Part shown: positions 17,228 to 25,620 of the stretch, piece after piece
Numbering within the stretch: position 1 is the first letter of the stretch
How the letters are laid out: each line of letters opens with the position of its first letter
Assembly (NCBI RefSeq): GCF_900187605.1
Contig: NZ_FYEA01000022.1
Coordinates: 1-45,452 of the forward strand
Reading direction: 5' to 3'
Origin: Pseudomonas sp. Irchel 3H7
GTDB taxonomy: Bacteria; Pseudomonadota; Gammaproteobacteria; Pseudomonadales; Pseudomonadaceae
Length of the DNA stretch: 45,452 bases
Program-made: the position numbers and the translations under genes
Notes under the pieces: model-generated
Seen by the model: the letters and a program-made list of their open reading frames with translations, nothing else
What the model was told of the DNA's origin: nothing
Databases searched by the model: none

Positions 17228-17327
17228 ATCCCTGTGGGAGCTGGCTTGCCAGCGATAGCGGAGTGTCAGGCAACGAAGATGCTTGCTGTGCCGACGTCAT
17301 CGCTGGCAAGCCAGCTCCCACAGGGAT
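17228..17327. repeat. REP pair, GTGGGAGCTGGCTTGCCAGC type
   Basis: Inverted copies of ccctgtgggagctggcttgc (17229) and its complement ending cccacaggga (17326), with about 45 bp between. This is a second REP subfamily, distinct from the GCGAGCCTGCTCGC type. Confidence 0.92.
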
Positions 17328-17410
17328 CCAGAGCGTTCTGGAGATGAAACTTCTGTCATGAAACTTACCGCCCTGCGACCGAATGTCGCGGATTACGCGG
17401 GCTGCAGCAC

Positions 17411-17480
17411 TGTTGCAAAAAACGCAACAACACCTTGCACAAATCAGCCGTTTACTTAGCAGGCTAACAAATTCTATAAC
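17411..17480 (+). promoter_or_regulatory. Candidate promoter and hairpin before the 62-aa gene
   Basis: TTTACT (17451-17456) and TATAAC (17475-17480), 18 bp apart, form a plausible sigma-70 promoter about 50 bp upstream of the ATG at 17532. Just before it is an inverted repeat TGTTGC-N7-GCAACA (17411-17429) that could be an operator. The rest of 17328-17531 shows no gene. Confidence 0.4.
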
Positions 17481-17531
17481 AGAGTCCTGCACACGCCTTG
17501 CTGCAGATAACTTGAGATTTGGAGCTAGCAG

Positions 17532-17720
17532 ATGACTGTAAAAGTAACTGAACGCGACGATTCACACATGTCCCACGAAGGCGTAGCCGCCGGTATCCGC
17601 ATCTGGGATGTGCATCAACAAGACTTGCTGGTCGGCATGTTCCACAACGAGATCGATGCCCACAACTACAAGGCCGAACTGGAAGTGCAAGAACAGCAGC
17701 GGGATCTGAAATCCGCCTGA
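17532..17720 (+). CDS. Small conserved-looking protein of 62 aa, function unknown
   Basis: A short, acidic, soluble protein without signal peptide or membrane helix. It reads as a compact domain: a beta-like GIRIWDVHQQDLLVGMFHN segment near 21-39, then a charged helix (AHNYKAELEVQEQQRDLKS). The gene is supported by a good GGAG ribosome-binding site, a candidate promoter at 17451 and a dedicated hairpin terminator after the stop. It stands alone between fabAB and the DUF2058 gene. I do not recognise the family. Confidence 0.72.
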   Translation: MTVKVTERDDSHMSHEGVAAGIRIWDVHQQDLLVGMFHNEIDAHNYKAELEVQEQQRDLKSA

Positions 17721-17736
17721 TTCAACCACAGCATTG

Positions 17737-17776
17737 AAAACGACAAACCCCGCCATGAGCGGGGTTTGTCGTTGTT
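17737..17776. terminator. Bidirectional terminator between convergent genes
   Basis: The stem ACGACAAACCCCGC / GCGGGGTTTGTCGT with an ATGA loop is flanked by A-rich bases on the left and T-containing bases on the right. It lies between the 62-aa gene (plus) and the DUF2058 gene (minus) and could serve both strands. Confidence 0.85.
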
Positions 17777-17790
17777 ACAGCTTTATCGAT

Positions 17791-18333
17791 TTACCACATC
17801 AGATCATCAGGGATCTGATACGCCGCGTAAGGATCGTCCTCGGTGCTGACCTCTTCAGTCTGCACGTTGAGCTGGACGATACGCTGCGGATCGCGCTCCT
17901 GGATCTTCAGGGCCGCTTCACGCGGGATGACTTCGTAGCCGCCGGCATGGTGCACGATCGCCAGCGAACCGCTGCTGAGCTTGTTGCGCATCAGCGTGTT
18001 GACCGAGATGCGCTTGACCTTCTTGTCGTCGACGAAGTTGTAGTAATCCTCGGTGGTCAGCTTCGGCAGACGCGAGACTTCGATCAGTTGCTTGACCTGC
18101 GCTGCACGCGCCTTGGCCTCGGCTTTCTCTTTCTGCTGGCGGTTCAACTCCTGGTCACGCTTGACCTTCTCGGCCATGGCTTCCTGAGCCGCGCGCTGCT
18201 GCGAGTCATCCAGTTCGATCTGGCCTTTGTGCGCCAGGCGCTGCTGCTTCTGCTTGTCTTTGCTGACCTGTTTGGCCTGCTTTTGATTGACCAATCCTGC
18301 TTTGAGCAACTGGTCGCGAAGGGAAATACTCAT
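17791..18333 (-). CDS. DUF2058 family protein (YaiL-like)
   Basis: A 180-aa basic, highly charged, soluble protein. The N-terminus (SLRDQLLKAGLVNQKQAKQV) and a long Lys/Gln/Glu-rich helical region (about 20-95, probable coiled coil) precede a C-terminal domain with YYNFVDDKKVKRI and LAIVHHAGGYEVIP. This is the DUF2058 layout; E. coli YaiL is described as nucleoprotein- or polynucleotide-associated. The function is not established. It starts 25 bp after mazG and is probably co-transcribed with it. Confidence 0.85.
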   Translation of the reverse strand: MSISLRDQLLKAGLVNQKQAKQVSKDKQKQQRLAHKGQIELDDSQQRAAQEAMAEKVKRDQELNRQQKEKAEAKARAAQVKQLIEVSRLPKLTTEDYYNFVDDKKVKRISVNTLMRNKLSSGSLAIVHHAGGYEVIPREAALKIQERDPQRIVQLNVQTEEVSTEDDPYAAYQIPDDLMW

Positions 18334-18358
18334 GGTGCTTACTCACTTGGGCAGTGGC

Positions 18359-19195
18359 TCAGCCGCAGCCGGGCAAATTCTTTTCCTGACGTTTGGCTTC
18401 ACCCCACAGGGCGTCCAACTCTTCGAGGGTGCAATCTTCTATGGGACGGTGGGTGTCGCGCAATGCCTGTTCGATAAATCGGAAACGTCTTTCGAACTTG
18501 CCGTTGGCGCCACGCAGCGCGGTTTCCGGGTCAACCTTCAAGTGCCGGGCCAGGTTGACCACGGAAAACAGCAAGTCGCCGATCTCGTCAGCCACGGCGA
18601 CGGGATCGTTTTCGGACATGGCTTCGAGGACTTCGTCGAGTTCTTCGCGCACCTTGTCGAGCACCGGCAAGGCGTCCGGCCAGTCGAAACCGACCTGGCC
18701 GGCGCGCTTCTGCAATTTGGCCGAACGCGACAGCGCCGGCAACGTGGCCGGCACATCATCAAGCAATGACAGTTGCTCGGGCGCGGCAGATTTCTCCGCA
18801 CGCTCCTCTGCCTTGATCTCTTCCCAGCGCTGTTTGACCTGTTCTTCGCTCAAGCGCGGCACATCCAGCGGTGCGTAGAGATCACCGGTGGGGAACACGT
18901 GGGGATGACGACGGATCAGCTTGCGGGTAATGCTGTCGATCACCCCGGCAAATTCGAAGCGCCCTTCTTCCTTGGCCAACTGGCTGTAATACACCACTTG
19001 AAACAACAGATCGCCCAACTCGCCCTGCAAATGATCGAAGTCGCCACGTTCGATGGCATCGGCCACTTCGTAGGCTTCTTCGAGGGTGTGCGGAACGATG
19101 GTCGCGTAGGTTTGCTTGATGTCCCACGGGCAACCGTACTGAGGATCGCGCAGACGGTTCATCAGGTGGAGCAGGTCTTCAAGGCTGTAAATCAT
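18359..19195 (-). CDS. mazG: Nucleoside triphosphate pyrophosphohydrolase MazG
   Basis: A 278-aa protein with two MazG domains. The first has the metal-binding helices EEAYEVADAIERGD and GELGDLLFQVVYYS near residues 35-70. The second has VREELDEVLEAM and DEIGDLLFSVVNLARHL near 185-225. MazG hydrolyses (d)NTPs to monophosphate and pyrophosphate; in E. coli it also lowers ppGpp during starvation, notable beside relA. Length is normal. The ATG at 19195 gives the conserved MIYSLEDLL start. The DUF2058 gene follows at 25 bp. A REP pair separates mazG from relA. Confidence 0.95.
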   Translation of the reverse strand: MIYSLEDLLHLMNRLRDPQYGCPWDIKQTYATIVPHTLEEAYEVADAIERGDFDHLQGELGDLLFQVVYYSQLAKEEGRFEFAGVIDSITRKLIRRHPHVFPTGDLYAPLDVPRLSEEQVKQRWEEIKAEERAEKSAAPEQLSLLDDVPATLPALSRSAKLQKRAGQVGFDWPDALPVLDKVREELDEVLEAMSENDPVAVADEIGDLLFSVVNLARHLKVDPETALRGANGKFERRFRFIEQALRDTHRPIEDCTLEELDALWGEAKRQEKNLPGCG

Positions 19196-19218
19196 TTAGC
19201 TGTCTCACCACAAAATCC

Positions 19219-19308
19219 TGTAGGAGTGAGCCTGCTCGCGATCGCGGTGTATCAGCCACCATTAATGTTGACTGACACTCCCTCATCGCGAGCAGGCTCA
19301 CTCCTACA
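19219..19308. repeat. REP pair, TGTAGGAGTGAGCCTGCTCGCGAT type
   Basis: Outer arms tgtaggagtgagcctgctcg (19219) and the complement ending ctcctaca (19308) face each other across about 40 bp. This is a third REP variant (TAGGAGTGAG instead of GGGAGCGAG). It fills the gap between relA's end and mazG's start. Confidence 0.92.
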
Positions 19309-19318
19309 TTGGTCATCT

Positions 19319-21562
19319 TCAGGGCGTACGGTTACGCCGCGTTTCGATGATGTTCGGCAACTGCGATATGCGCCCGAGCAAGCGCCCCAGCGCATCCAGC
19401 CCCGGGATCTCGATCGTCAGGGACATCAGCGCGGTGTTGTCTTCCTTGTTCGAGCGGGTATTGACCGCCAGCACGTTGATGCGCTCGTTGAGCAGCACCT
19501 GCGAGACGTCACGCAGCAGACCGGAACGGTCGTAGGCACGAATGACGATGTCCACCGGGTAGGTGAGCACCGGCACCGGGCCCCAGCTGACCTGAATGAT
19601 CCGCTCCGGCTCGCGCCCGCCCAGTTGCAGCACCGAGGCGCAGTCCTGACGGTGAATGCTCACGCCACGGCCCTGGGTGATGTAACCGACGATCGCGTCG
19701 CCCGGCAGTGGCTGGCAGCAGCCGGCCATCTGCGTCATCAGGTTGCCGACGCCCTGGATCTGAATGTCGCCGCGCTTGCCCGGTTTGTAGCCGGTGGCTT
19801 TGCGCGGAATCAGTTCCAGCTGTTCGTTACCGCGTTCCGGCTCGACCAGTTGCTGCGCCAGGTTGACCAGTTGCGCCAGACGCAGGTCGCCGGCACCGAG
19901 GGCGGCGAACATGTCTTCGGCGGTTTTCATGTTGGCCTTGTCGGCCAGCTTGTCGAAGTCCACCGCAGGCAGACCGAGGCGCGTCAGTTCGCGCTCGATC
20001 AGGGTTTTACCGGCGGCAACGTTCTGGTCGCGCGCCTGTAGCTTGAACCAGTGAACGATCTTCGCCCGCGCCCGCGAGGTGGTGACGTACCCGAGGTTGG
20101 AGTTCAGCCAGTCGCGGCTCGGCGTACCGTGCTTGCTGGTGATGATCTCGACCTGCTCACCGGTCTGCAGGCTGTAGTTGAGCGGCACGATGCGCCCGTT
20201 GATCTTCGCGCCACGGCAGTTGTGGCCGATTTCGGTGTGCACGCGGTAAGCGAAGTCCAGCGGCGTCGCGCCTTTTGGCAAGTCGATGGCGTGACCGTCG
20301 GGGGTGAAGATGTAGACCCGGTCCGGCTCGATGTCGACGCGCAGCTGTTCGGCCAGGCCACCGATGTCACCCAGTTCTTCATGCCACTCGAGGACCTGAC
20401 GCAGCCAGGAGATTTTCTCTTCGTAATGGTTCGAGCCGGATTTGACGTCGGTGCCTTTGTAACGCCAGTGCGCGCAGACGCCGAGTTCGGCTTCTTCGTG
20501 CATCGAATGCGTACGGATCTGCACCTCAAGCACTTTACCCTCAGGGCCGATCACCGCCGTGTGCAACGAGCGGTAGCCGTTCTCTTTCGGGTTGGCGATG
20601 TAGTCGTCGAACTCTTTCGGGATGTGCCGCCACAAGGTGTGGACGATACCCAGCGCGGTGTAGCAGTCGCGCATTTCCGGGACCAGCACGCGCACCGCGC
20701 GCACGTCGTAGATCTGGCTGAATTCCAGACCCTTGCGCTGCATTTTGCGCCAGATCGAATAGATGTGTTTGGCCCGGCCGCTGATGTCGGCATCGACGCC
20801 GGTGGCCTGCAATTCATCCTTGAGCTGGGTCATCACGTCGGCGATGAAACGCTCGCGATCAAGCCGTCGCTCGTGGAGCAACTTGGCAATCTGTTTGTAT
20901 TGATCAGGTTCGAGATAGCGGAAGGACAAGTCCTCCAGTTCCCATTTGATATGACCGATGCCGAGTCGGTGCGCGAGCGGCGCATAGATATCGAACACTT
21001 CGCGGGCGACACGGTTACGTTTTTCATCGTCGGCGGTTTTCACCGCGCGAATGGCGCAGGTTCGTTCGGCCAGTTTGATCAGCGCAACACGGACATCGTC
21101 GACCATCGCCACGAGCATCTTGCGCAGGTTTTCCACCTGCCCCTGCGTGCCCATGACCATCGACTGACGCGGACTGAGGCTGGCGCTGATAGCGGCCATG
21201 CGCTGCACGCCGTCGATCAGTTTGGCCACCACCGGGCCGAAGCGCTGACCGACGGCCGCCAGTTCGATCTGGCCTTCGCGTACACCGCGATACAGGACCG
21301 CCGCGACCAGAGAATCCTGATCGAGCTTGAGGTCGGCGAGAATCTCGGCGATTTCCAGGCCGGTACTGAAACTACCGGAGCCTTCGGCCCACAGATTCTT
21401 CTTGGCATTGGACTGTTGTTCGGCCTCGCGAGCGAACTCGCAGGCTTCTTTCAAGGCTTCGCGATCCAGTGCCAGATCGACACTGACCGCGTGATCGAGC
21501 CAAGCCTCGAGATTGATACTGCCGTCAGTGTTGATCGGCTGGTGTGCTCTCACCTGTACCAT
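19319..21562 (-). CDS. relA: GTP pyrophosphokinase RelA ((p)ppGpp synthetase I)
   Basis: A 747-aa long RSH protein. The N-terminal hydrolase domain is degenerate: the LVAAVLYRGVREGQ segment lacks the His-Asp pair of SpoT. The synthetase domain (about 240-390) carries YDVRAVRVLVPEMRDCYTAL and NPKENGYRSLHTAV. The EFDD acidic motif is typical of synthetase-only RelA. A TGS domain (about 405-465), a Cys-containing zinc-finger region (QMAGCCQPLPGD) and a C-terminal ACT domain follow. It makes (p)ppGpp on stalled ribosomes during amino-acid starvation. It lies 101 bp after rlmD on the same strand; an inverted repeat GCGCTCGC/GCGAGCGC (21627-21651) lies in that gap. Confidence 0.97.
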   Translation of the reverse strand: MVQVRAHQPINTDGSINLEAWLDHAVSVDLALDREALKEACEFAREAEQQSNAKKNLWAEGSGSFSTGLEIAEILADLKLDQDSLVAAVLYRGVREGQIELAAVGQRFGPVVAKLIDGVQRMAAISASLSPRQSMVMGTQGQVENLRKMLVAMVDDVRVALIKLAERTCAIRAVKTADDEKRNRVAREVFDIYAPLAHRLGIGHIKWELEDLSFRYLEPDQYKQIAKLLHERRLDRERFIADVMTQLKDELQATGVDADISGRAKHIYSIWRKMQRKGLEFSQIYDVRAVRVLVPEMRDCYTALGIVHTLWRHIPKEFDDYIANPKENGYRSLHTAVIGPEGKVLEVQIRTHSMHEEAELGVCAHWRYKGTDVKSGSNHYEEKISWLRQVLEWHEELGDIGGLAEQLRVDIEPDRVYIFTPDGHAIDLPKGATPLDFAYRVHTEIGHNCRGAKINGRIVPLNYSLQTGEQVEIITSKHGTPSRDWLNSNLGYVTTSRARAKIVHWFKLQARDQNVAAGKTLIERELTRLGLPAVDFDKLADKANMKTAEDMFAALGAGDLRLAQLVNLAQQLVEPERGNEQLELIPRKATGYKPGKRGDIQIQGVGNLMTQMAGCCQPLPGDAIVGYITQGRGVSIHRQDCASVLQLGGREPERIIQVSWGPVPVLTYPVDIVIRAYDRSGLLRDVSQVLLNERINVLAVNTRSNKEDNTALMSLTIEIPGLDALGRLLGRISQLPNIIETRRNRTP

Positions 21563-21663
21563 GTTGCTTTACCTTCCCTACGACGCAGATTCAATGCGTC
21601 AAATCGCTGACCTTCAGTGCCCATTCGCGCTCGCGGGGCTAAAGCGAGCGCTGCGCGGACAGG

Positions 21664-23040
21664 TCAGACGGATTCAGACGAGCCATCCTGGCTCGCTTCA
21701 AATAACGCCATGGCCTCGACATGTGCCGTCTGAGGAAACATATCGAGAATCCCGGCACGTTTTAACCGGTAGCCCTGCTTGATCAATTCGACCGTGTCGC
21801 GCGCCAGAGTTGCAGGGTTGCACGACACATACACCAACCGTTTGGCACCCAGGGTCGCCAGCTTGCGAACCACCTCGAAAGCACCGTCACGCGGTGGGTC
21901 CAAGAGTACCGCAGAAAAGCCGTTTCCGATCCACTGGGCATCGGTCAAAGGCTGGGATAAATCGGCTTGAAAAAACTTTGTGTTATGCAAATTGTTACTA
22001 GCGGCGTTGGCTTCGGCGCGATCAACCATGGTCTGCACACCTTCGACTGCCACCACTTCGCGCACGGCTTTGGCCAGCGGCAAAGCGAAGTTGCCCAAGC
22101 CGCAGAACAGATCCAGCACACGTTCATCGCAACCCGGTTTCAGCCAGTCCAGCGCTTGCGCCACCATCGCTTCGTTGACGCCAGCGTTGACCTGGACGAA
22201 GTCGCCCGGCCGGTAAGCCAGATCCAGATCCCACTGTTCCAGGCGATAGCCCAGCGACTGGGTCGCATCGACCGGTTGCGGCTCGCCTTCGCCATGCAGC
22301 CACAACTGCGCTTCATGGAATTGGCAGAAGTCCTTGAGGATGGTCAGATCCGCTTCGGACAACGGCGCCATGTGCCGCAGCAACACCGCCAGTGACGAGC
22401 CACTGAACAACTCGACATGCCCCAGCGCCTGCGGTTTGCTCAAACGACGAAGCATCTCCGGCAAACGGGTCATGATCGGTTGCAAGGGCTGTACCAGCAC
22501 CGGACATTCGCTGATCGCGACGATGTCCTGACTGCCGGCGGCGCGGAAACCGACTTCGAGTTTCTTCGCCTTCATGTCCCAGCGCACGGCGATGCGCGCG
22601 CGACGGCGATAGCCGAATTCAGGTCCGGTCAGCGGTGCTGCCCATTCTTCAGGTTCGACACCGGCGACACGCGACAATTGCTCGGCGAGCATGCGCTGTT
22701 TCAGGGCAAGCTGTTCGTTGTGAGGCAAATGCTGGACGCTGCAACCGCCGCAACGGCCGGCGTGCTGGCAGGGTGCCGGGCGGCGCAGCTCGCTGGCCTT
22801 GAACACGCGTTCGGTGCGCGCTTCGACCACTTTGCCGTGGGCACCGAGCACCCGCGCTTCGACCTCCTCACCGGCAAGGGCGCCGAGGACGAACCAGGTC
22901 TTGCCTTCGAAAAACGCGATGCCGCGACCGTCATTGGCCAGGCGCTCGATGCTCAAGCGCTGCTTTTTGCCGGTCGGGATTTGCGCGGCCTTGCTGCCGC
23001 CCGTGGGCTGGAAGCGCAGGCCTCTCTCGTGCTTGGCCAT
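21664..23040 (-). CDS. rlmD: 23S rRNA (uracil-1939-C5)-methyltransferase RlmD
   Basis: A 458-aa SAM-dependent RNA methyltransferase (former name RumA). N-terminal TRAM domain about 20-82. The [4Fe-4S] cysteines are Cys91, Cys97 and Cys100 (CQHAGRCGGC), with the fourth in ISECPV near 180. The SAM motif is VLDLFCGLGNFALPLA near 303-318, a DPPRDG motif follows, and the catalytic Cys407 is in YVSCNPATLARD. It methylates U1939 of 23S rRNA by family knowledge. Its ATG overlaps the TGA of cysM by one base (TGATG), so the two are translationally coupled. Confidence 0.96.
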   Translation of the reverse strand: MAKHERGLRFQPTGGSKAAQIPTGKKQRLSIERLANDGRGIAFFEGKTWFVLGALAGEEVEARVLGAHGKVVEARTERVFKASELRRPAPCQHAGRCGGCSVQHLPHNEQLALKQRMLAEQLSRVAGVEPEEWAAPLTGPEFGYRRRARIAVRWDMKAKKLEVGFRAAGSQDIVAISECPVLVQPLQPIMTRLPEMLRRLSKPQALGHVELFSGSSLAVLLRHMAPLSEADLTILKDFCQFHEAQLWLHGEGEPQPVDATQSLGYRLEQWDLDLAYRPGDFVQVNAGVNEAMVAQALDWLKPGCDERVLDLFCGLGNFALPLAKAVREVVAVEGVQTMVDRAEANAASNNLHNTKFFQADLSQPLTDAQWIGNGFSAVLLDPPRDGAFEVVRKLATLGAKRLVYVSCNPATLARDTVELIKQGYRLKRAGILDMFPQTAHVEAMALFEASQDGSSESV

Positions 23041-23942
23041 CAGTTGGGCGCGTCGAAAATGCCGGTCGACAGGTAACGGTCGCCACGGTCGCAGATGATC
23101 GCGACGATCACCGCGTTTTCAACTTCTTTGGACAGGCGCAGCATCGCTGCCACCGCACCGCCCGAGGACACGCCGCAGAAGATGCCTTCTTCGCGGGCCA
23201 GACGCCGGGTGACGTCCTCGGCTTCGCTTTGCGCCATGTCGACGATACGGTCAACGCGATCGGCCTGATAGATCTTCGGCAGGTATTCCTGCGGCCAGCG
23301 ACGGATGCCCGGAATGGCCGAGCCTTCCATCGGCTGCAGTCCGACGATCTGCACGCTGTCGCTCTGCTCTTTCAAGTAGCGCGACACGCCCATGATGGTG
23401 CCGGTGGTGCCCATCGAACTGACGAAATGAGTGATGGTGCCCTGGGTCTGACGCCAGATTTCCGGACCTGTGGTGGTGTAATGCGCTTCAGGATTGTCGC
23501 CATTGGCGAACTGATCGAGCACCTTGCCACGGCCTTCGGCTTCCATACGCTGGGCGAGGTCGCGGGCGCCTTCCATGCCTTCTTCCTGGCTGACCAGAAT
23601 CAGCTCGGCACCGTACGCGGTCATTGCCGCTTTACGTTCGGCGCTGGAGTTGTCCGGCATGATCAGGATCATTTTGTAACCCTTGATCGCGGCCGCCATG
23701 GCCAGCGCGATCCCGGTGTTACCCGAGGTCGCTTCGATCAGCGTATCACCGGCATGAATCTGCCCGCGCAACTCGGCGCGAGTGATCATCGACAACGCCG
23801 GACGGTCCTTGACCGAACCCGCCGGGTTATTCCCTTCGAGCTTGAGCAATAGGGTGTTGCTGGTAGCACCGGGCAGGCGCTGCAAACGCACCAGCGGAGT
23901 GTTGCCGACGCAATCGGCGATGGTTGGGTACTGCAGGGTCAT
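23040..23942 (-). CDS. cysM: Cysteine synthase B
   Basis: A 300-aa PLP enzyme making cysteine from O-acetylserine with sulfide or thiosulfate. The PLP lysine is Lys45 in NPAGSVKDRPA; the substrate loop is EATSGNTGIAL near 68-78; the phosphate-binding loop is SSMGTTGTIMG near 174-184. The CysM-type RRWPQEYLP segment distinguishes it from CysK. The ATG at 23942 gives the standard N-terminus (MTLQYPTIADCVGNTP). It is first of the cysM-rlmD pair; relA follows. Confidence 0.96.
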   Translation of the reverse strand: MTLQYPTIADCVGNTPLVRLQRLPGATSNTLLLKLEGNNPAGSVKDRPALSMITRAELRGQIHAGDTLIEATSGNTGIALAMAAAIKGYKMILIMPDNSSAERKAAMTAYGAELILVSQEEGMEGARDLAQRMEAEGRGKVLDQFANGDNPEAHYTTTGPEIWRQTQGTITHFVSSMGTTGTIMGVSRYLKEQSDSVQIVGLQPMEGSAIPGIRRWPQEYLPKIYQADRVDRIVDMAQSEAEDVTRRLAREEGIFCGVSSGGAVAAMLRLSKEVENAVIVAIICDRGDRYLSTGIFDAPN

Positions 23943-24049
23943 GGCGTATTCGCAATCCAGACGTGCGGGGGCGCCTATCATACCGGCAAACCCGCGCAGG
24001 CCATATCACGCAAAGTGCGGTGCTTATGGTTTATGGGAATAAGGGATTG

Positions 24050-24076
24050 AAAGTCGCACCAGTGGTGCGACTTTTG
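24050..24076. terminator. Hairpin terminator between the kinase gene and cysM
   Basis: A near-perfect palindrome AAAGTCGCACCA/TGGTGCGACTTTT. The T tail is better on the plus strand but the stem could stop the minus-strand kinase transcript before cysM. A second AT-rich hairpin, AATAGTGTCA-N7-TGACACTATT, lies at 24160-24186. Confidence 0.6.
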
Positions 24077-24113
24077 TGTTGAGCCATTTTCATTGGTGGT
24101 GATGCGCAGAGAC

Positions 24114-24252
24114 TCTTCGCGAGCAGGCTCGCTCCCACAGGGAGTAGTGTCATTCGCAGAATAGTGTCAGCAGTGATGACACTATTAACTGTTGATCACA
24201 CGATCTGCGGCGAACCGAGTTCCAATGTGGGAGCGAGCCTGCTCGCGAAGGC
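24114..24252. repeat. REP pair overlapping the 3' end of the kinase gene
   Basis: A REP unit at 24114-24141 (ttcgcgagcaggctcgctcc) faces an inverted unit at 24226-24252 (tgtgggagcgagcctgctcg). The right-hand unit lies inside the coding region of the histidine kinase ending at 24196. Confidence 0.92.
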
Positions 24253-25620
24253 GTCAGGCGGCGCGAAATCACCCTCAGCGACCAACCGCAAATTCAACCG
24301 CAACCCCGCTCCGCTGTTCTCCGCCCAAATACTTCCACCCTGACGCTGCACGGCATTGCGCGCAATGCTCAGCCCCAAGCCAAATCCACCGTCCCCGGGC
24401 CGCGAGCCGTCGAGGCGGGTGAACGGTGAAAAGATCCGTTGCAGATCCCCTTCCGCTACGCCGCCGCCCTGATCTTCCAGCCACAGATGCCAGTAATCAC
24501 CATCGCGCTGTCCATCAAGACGCACGATCCCGCTCGGCGGCGAATGCCGAATCGCGTTACGCAGAATGTTCTCCAGCGCCTGCGCCAGCGTATTCAGGTT
24601 GCCACGCACCCAGCATGAGGCCTCGACCGCGCACTGCAATTGCAGACTCGGCCAGCCGCTTTCATAACAGGCATTGTCGGTGAGCATTTCCCACAGCGCC
24701 TGGATCTGAATCGCCTCGTCGGGCAATGGCGAGCGCTCGGTATCGAGCCAGGCCAGTTGCAGGGTGTCTTCGACCAAGCGTTGCATACCGTCGACTTCAC
24801 GACCTATGCGCTCACGCAGTTGCAGCAGACCTTGTTCGCTTTCACTGGCGACCCGCAAGCGGCTCAACGGTGTGCGCAATTCGTGGGACAGATCACGCAG
24901 CAGTTGCTGTTGCAAGGCGACGGTCGATTGCAGGCGTTCGGACATCGAGTCGAATGCCCGCGCAAGCTCACCGAGTTCATCCGGCCGTTGGGTGATGCCG
25001 CTCGACAGCCGTACATTCAACTGGTCGGCGCGCCAGGCGTTGGCCTGTTCGCGCAGGTTGTTCAGCGGCACGACCAGCAAGCGGTACAGACCGACACACA
25101 GCAATAACGTGAACAACCCGGGAATCACGCCGTTGGTGATGACGCGCCAGAACACCCGGTACTTGCCCGGAACAAATCGTTCGGGCAATTCGATCACCAG
25201 GCTGCCGGCAGACGGCTCTTTGGGGAAAGGAATGCGCAACCACGGCCGCCCCTGTTTGTGAATCGGCCAGTCGAGACCGCGCAGGAAGGTCAGGCGCTGC
25301 AATTCCTGATCATTGAGCGGATCATTGCTCAGCGACTGCAAATTGCCGCCGATCACGCCGACCCAACTGGCTTCGCGCAATTCCATGCTCTGCAACCAGT
25401 CATCAACACCGCTGCGTCCACCATGCTGCCACGCCTGTTCCGCTTGCGCGGCATAACGAGTGAGCGTGCCGCGCGCTTCGTCGGAGAGGAACTGGTTGCG
25501 CTCCTCCATGTAACGTCCCCACGACCAGCTCAGCCAGATCATCAGCAGACAGAAGGCCACCAGCAGAAACGCCAGTTTCCAGAACAGCGAATGCCGCCCC
25601 GGCAGTTCAGAGCGTTTCAT
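24196..25620 (-). CDS. Sensor histidine kinase (PirS/RstB-like)
   Basis: A 474-aa kinase. TM1 about 13-34, periplasmic sensor about 35-160, TM2 about 163-183, HAMP to about 238, phosphoacceptor His246 (LRDLSHELRTPLSR), N-box Asn355 (NILRNAIRHS), DQGGG and GGFGLGL at 411-417. The catalytic domain ends near residue 450. The last 18 codons (AFASRLAPTLELGSPQIV) are translated from a REP element. The gene overlaps its response regulator by 14 bases. In P. aeruginosa the cysM-gacS interval holds the PirRS siderophore system with receptor PirA; no receptor gene is present here, so the signal is unknown. Confidence 0.9.
   Translation of the reverse strand: MKRSELPGRHSLFWKLAFLLVAFCLLMIWLSWSWGRYMEERNQFLSDEARGTLTRYAAQAEQAWQHGGRSGVDDWLQSMELREASWVGVIGGNLQSLSNDPLNDQELQRLTFLRGLDWPIHKQGRPWLRIPFPKEPSAGSLVIELPERFVPGKYRVFWRVITNGVIPGLFTLLLCVGLYRLLVVPLNNLREQANAWRADQLNVRLSSGITQRPDELGELARAFDSMSERLQSTVALQQQLLRDLSHELRTPLSRLRVASESEQGLLQLRERIGREVDGMQRLVEDTLQLAWLDTERSPLPDEAIQIQALWEMLTDNACYESGWPSLQLQCAVEASCWVRGNLNTLAQALENILRNAIRHSPPSGIVRLDGQRDGDYWHLWLEDQGGGVAEGDLQRIFSPFTRLDGSRPGDGGFGLGLSIARNAVQRQGGSIWAENSGAGLRLNLRLVAEGDFAPPDAFASRLAPTLELGSPQIV

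Noticed and set aside
20051..21610. 519-codon open frame opposite relA
   Set aside because: Antisense to conserved RelA codons, with no recognisable motif or ribosome-binding context; a shadow of the high-GC third position.
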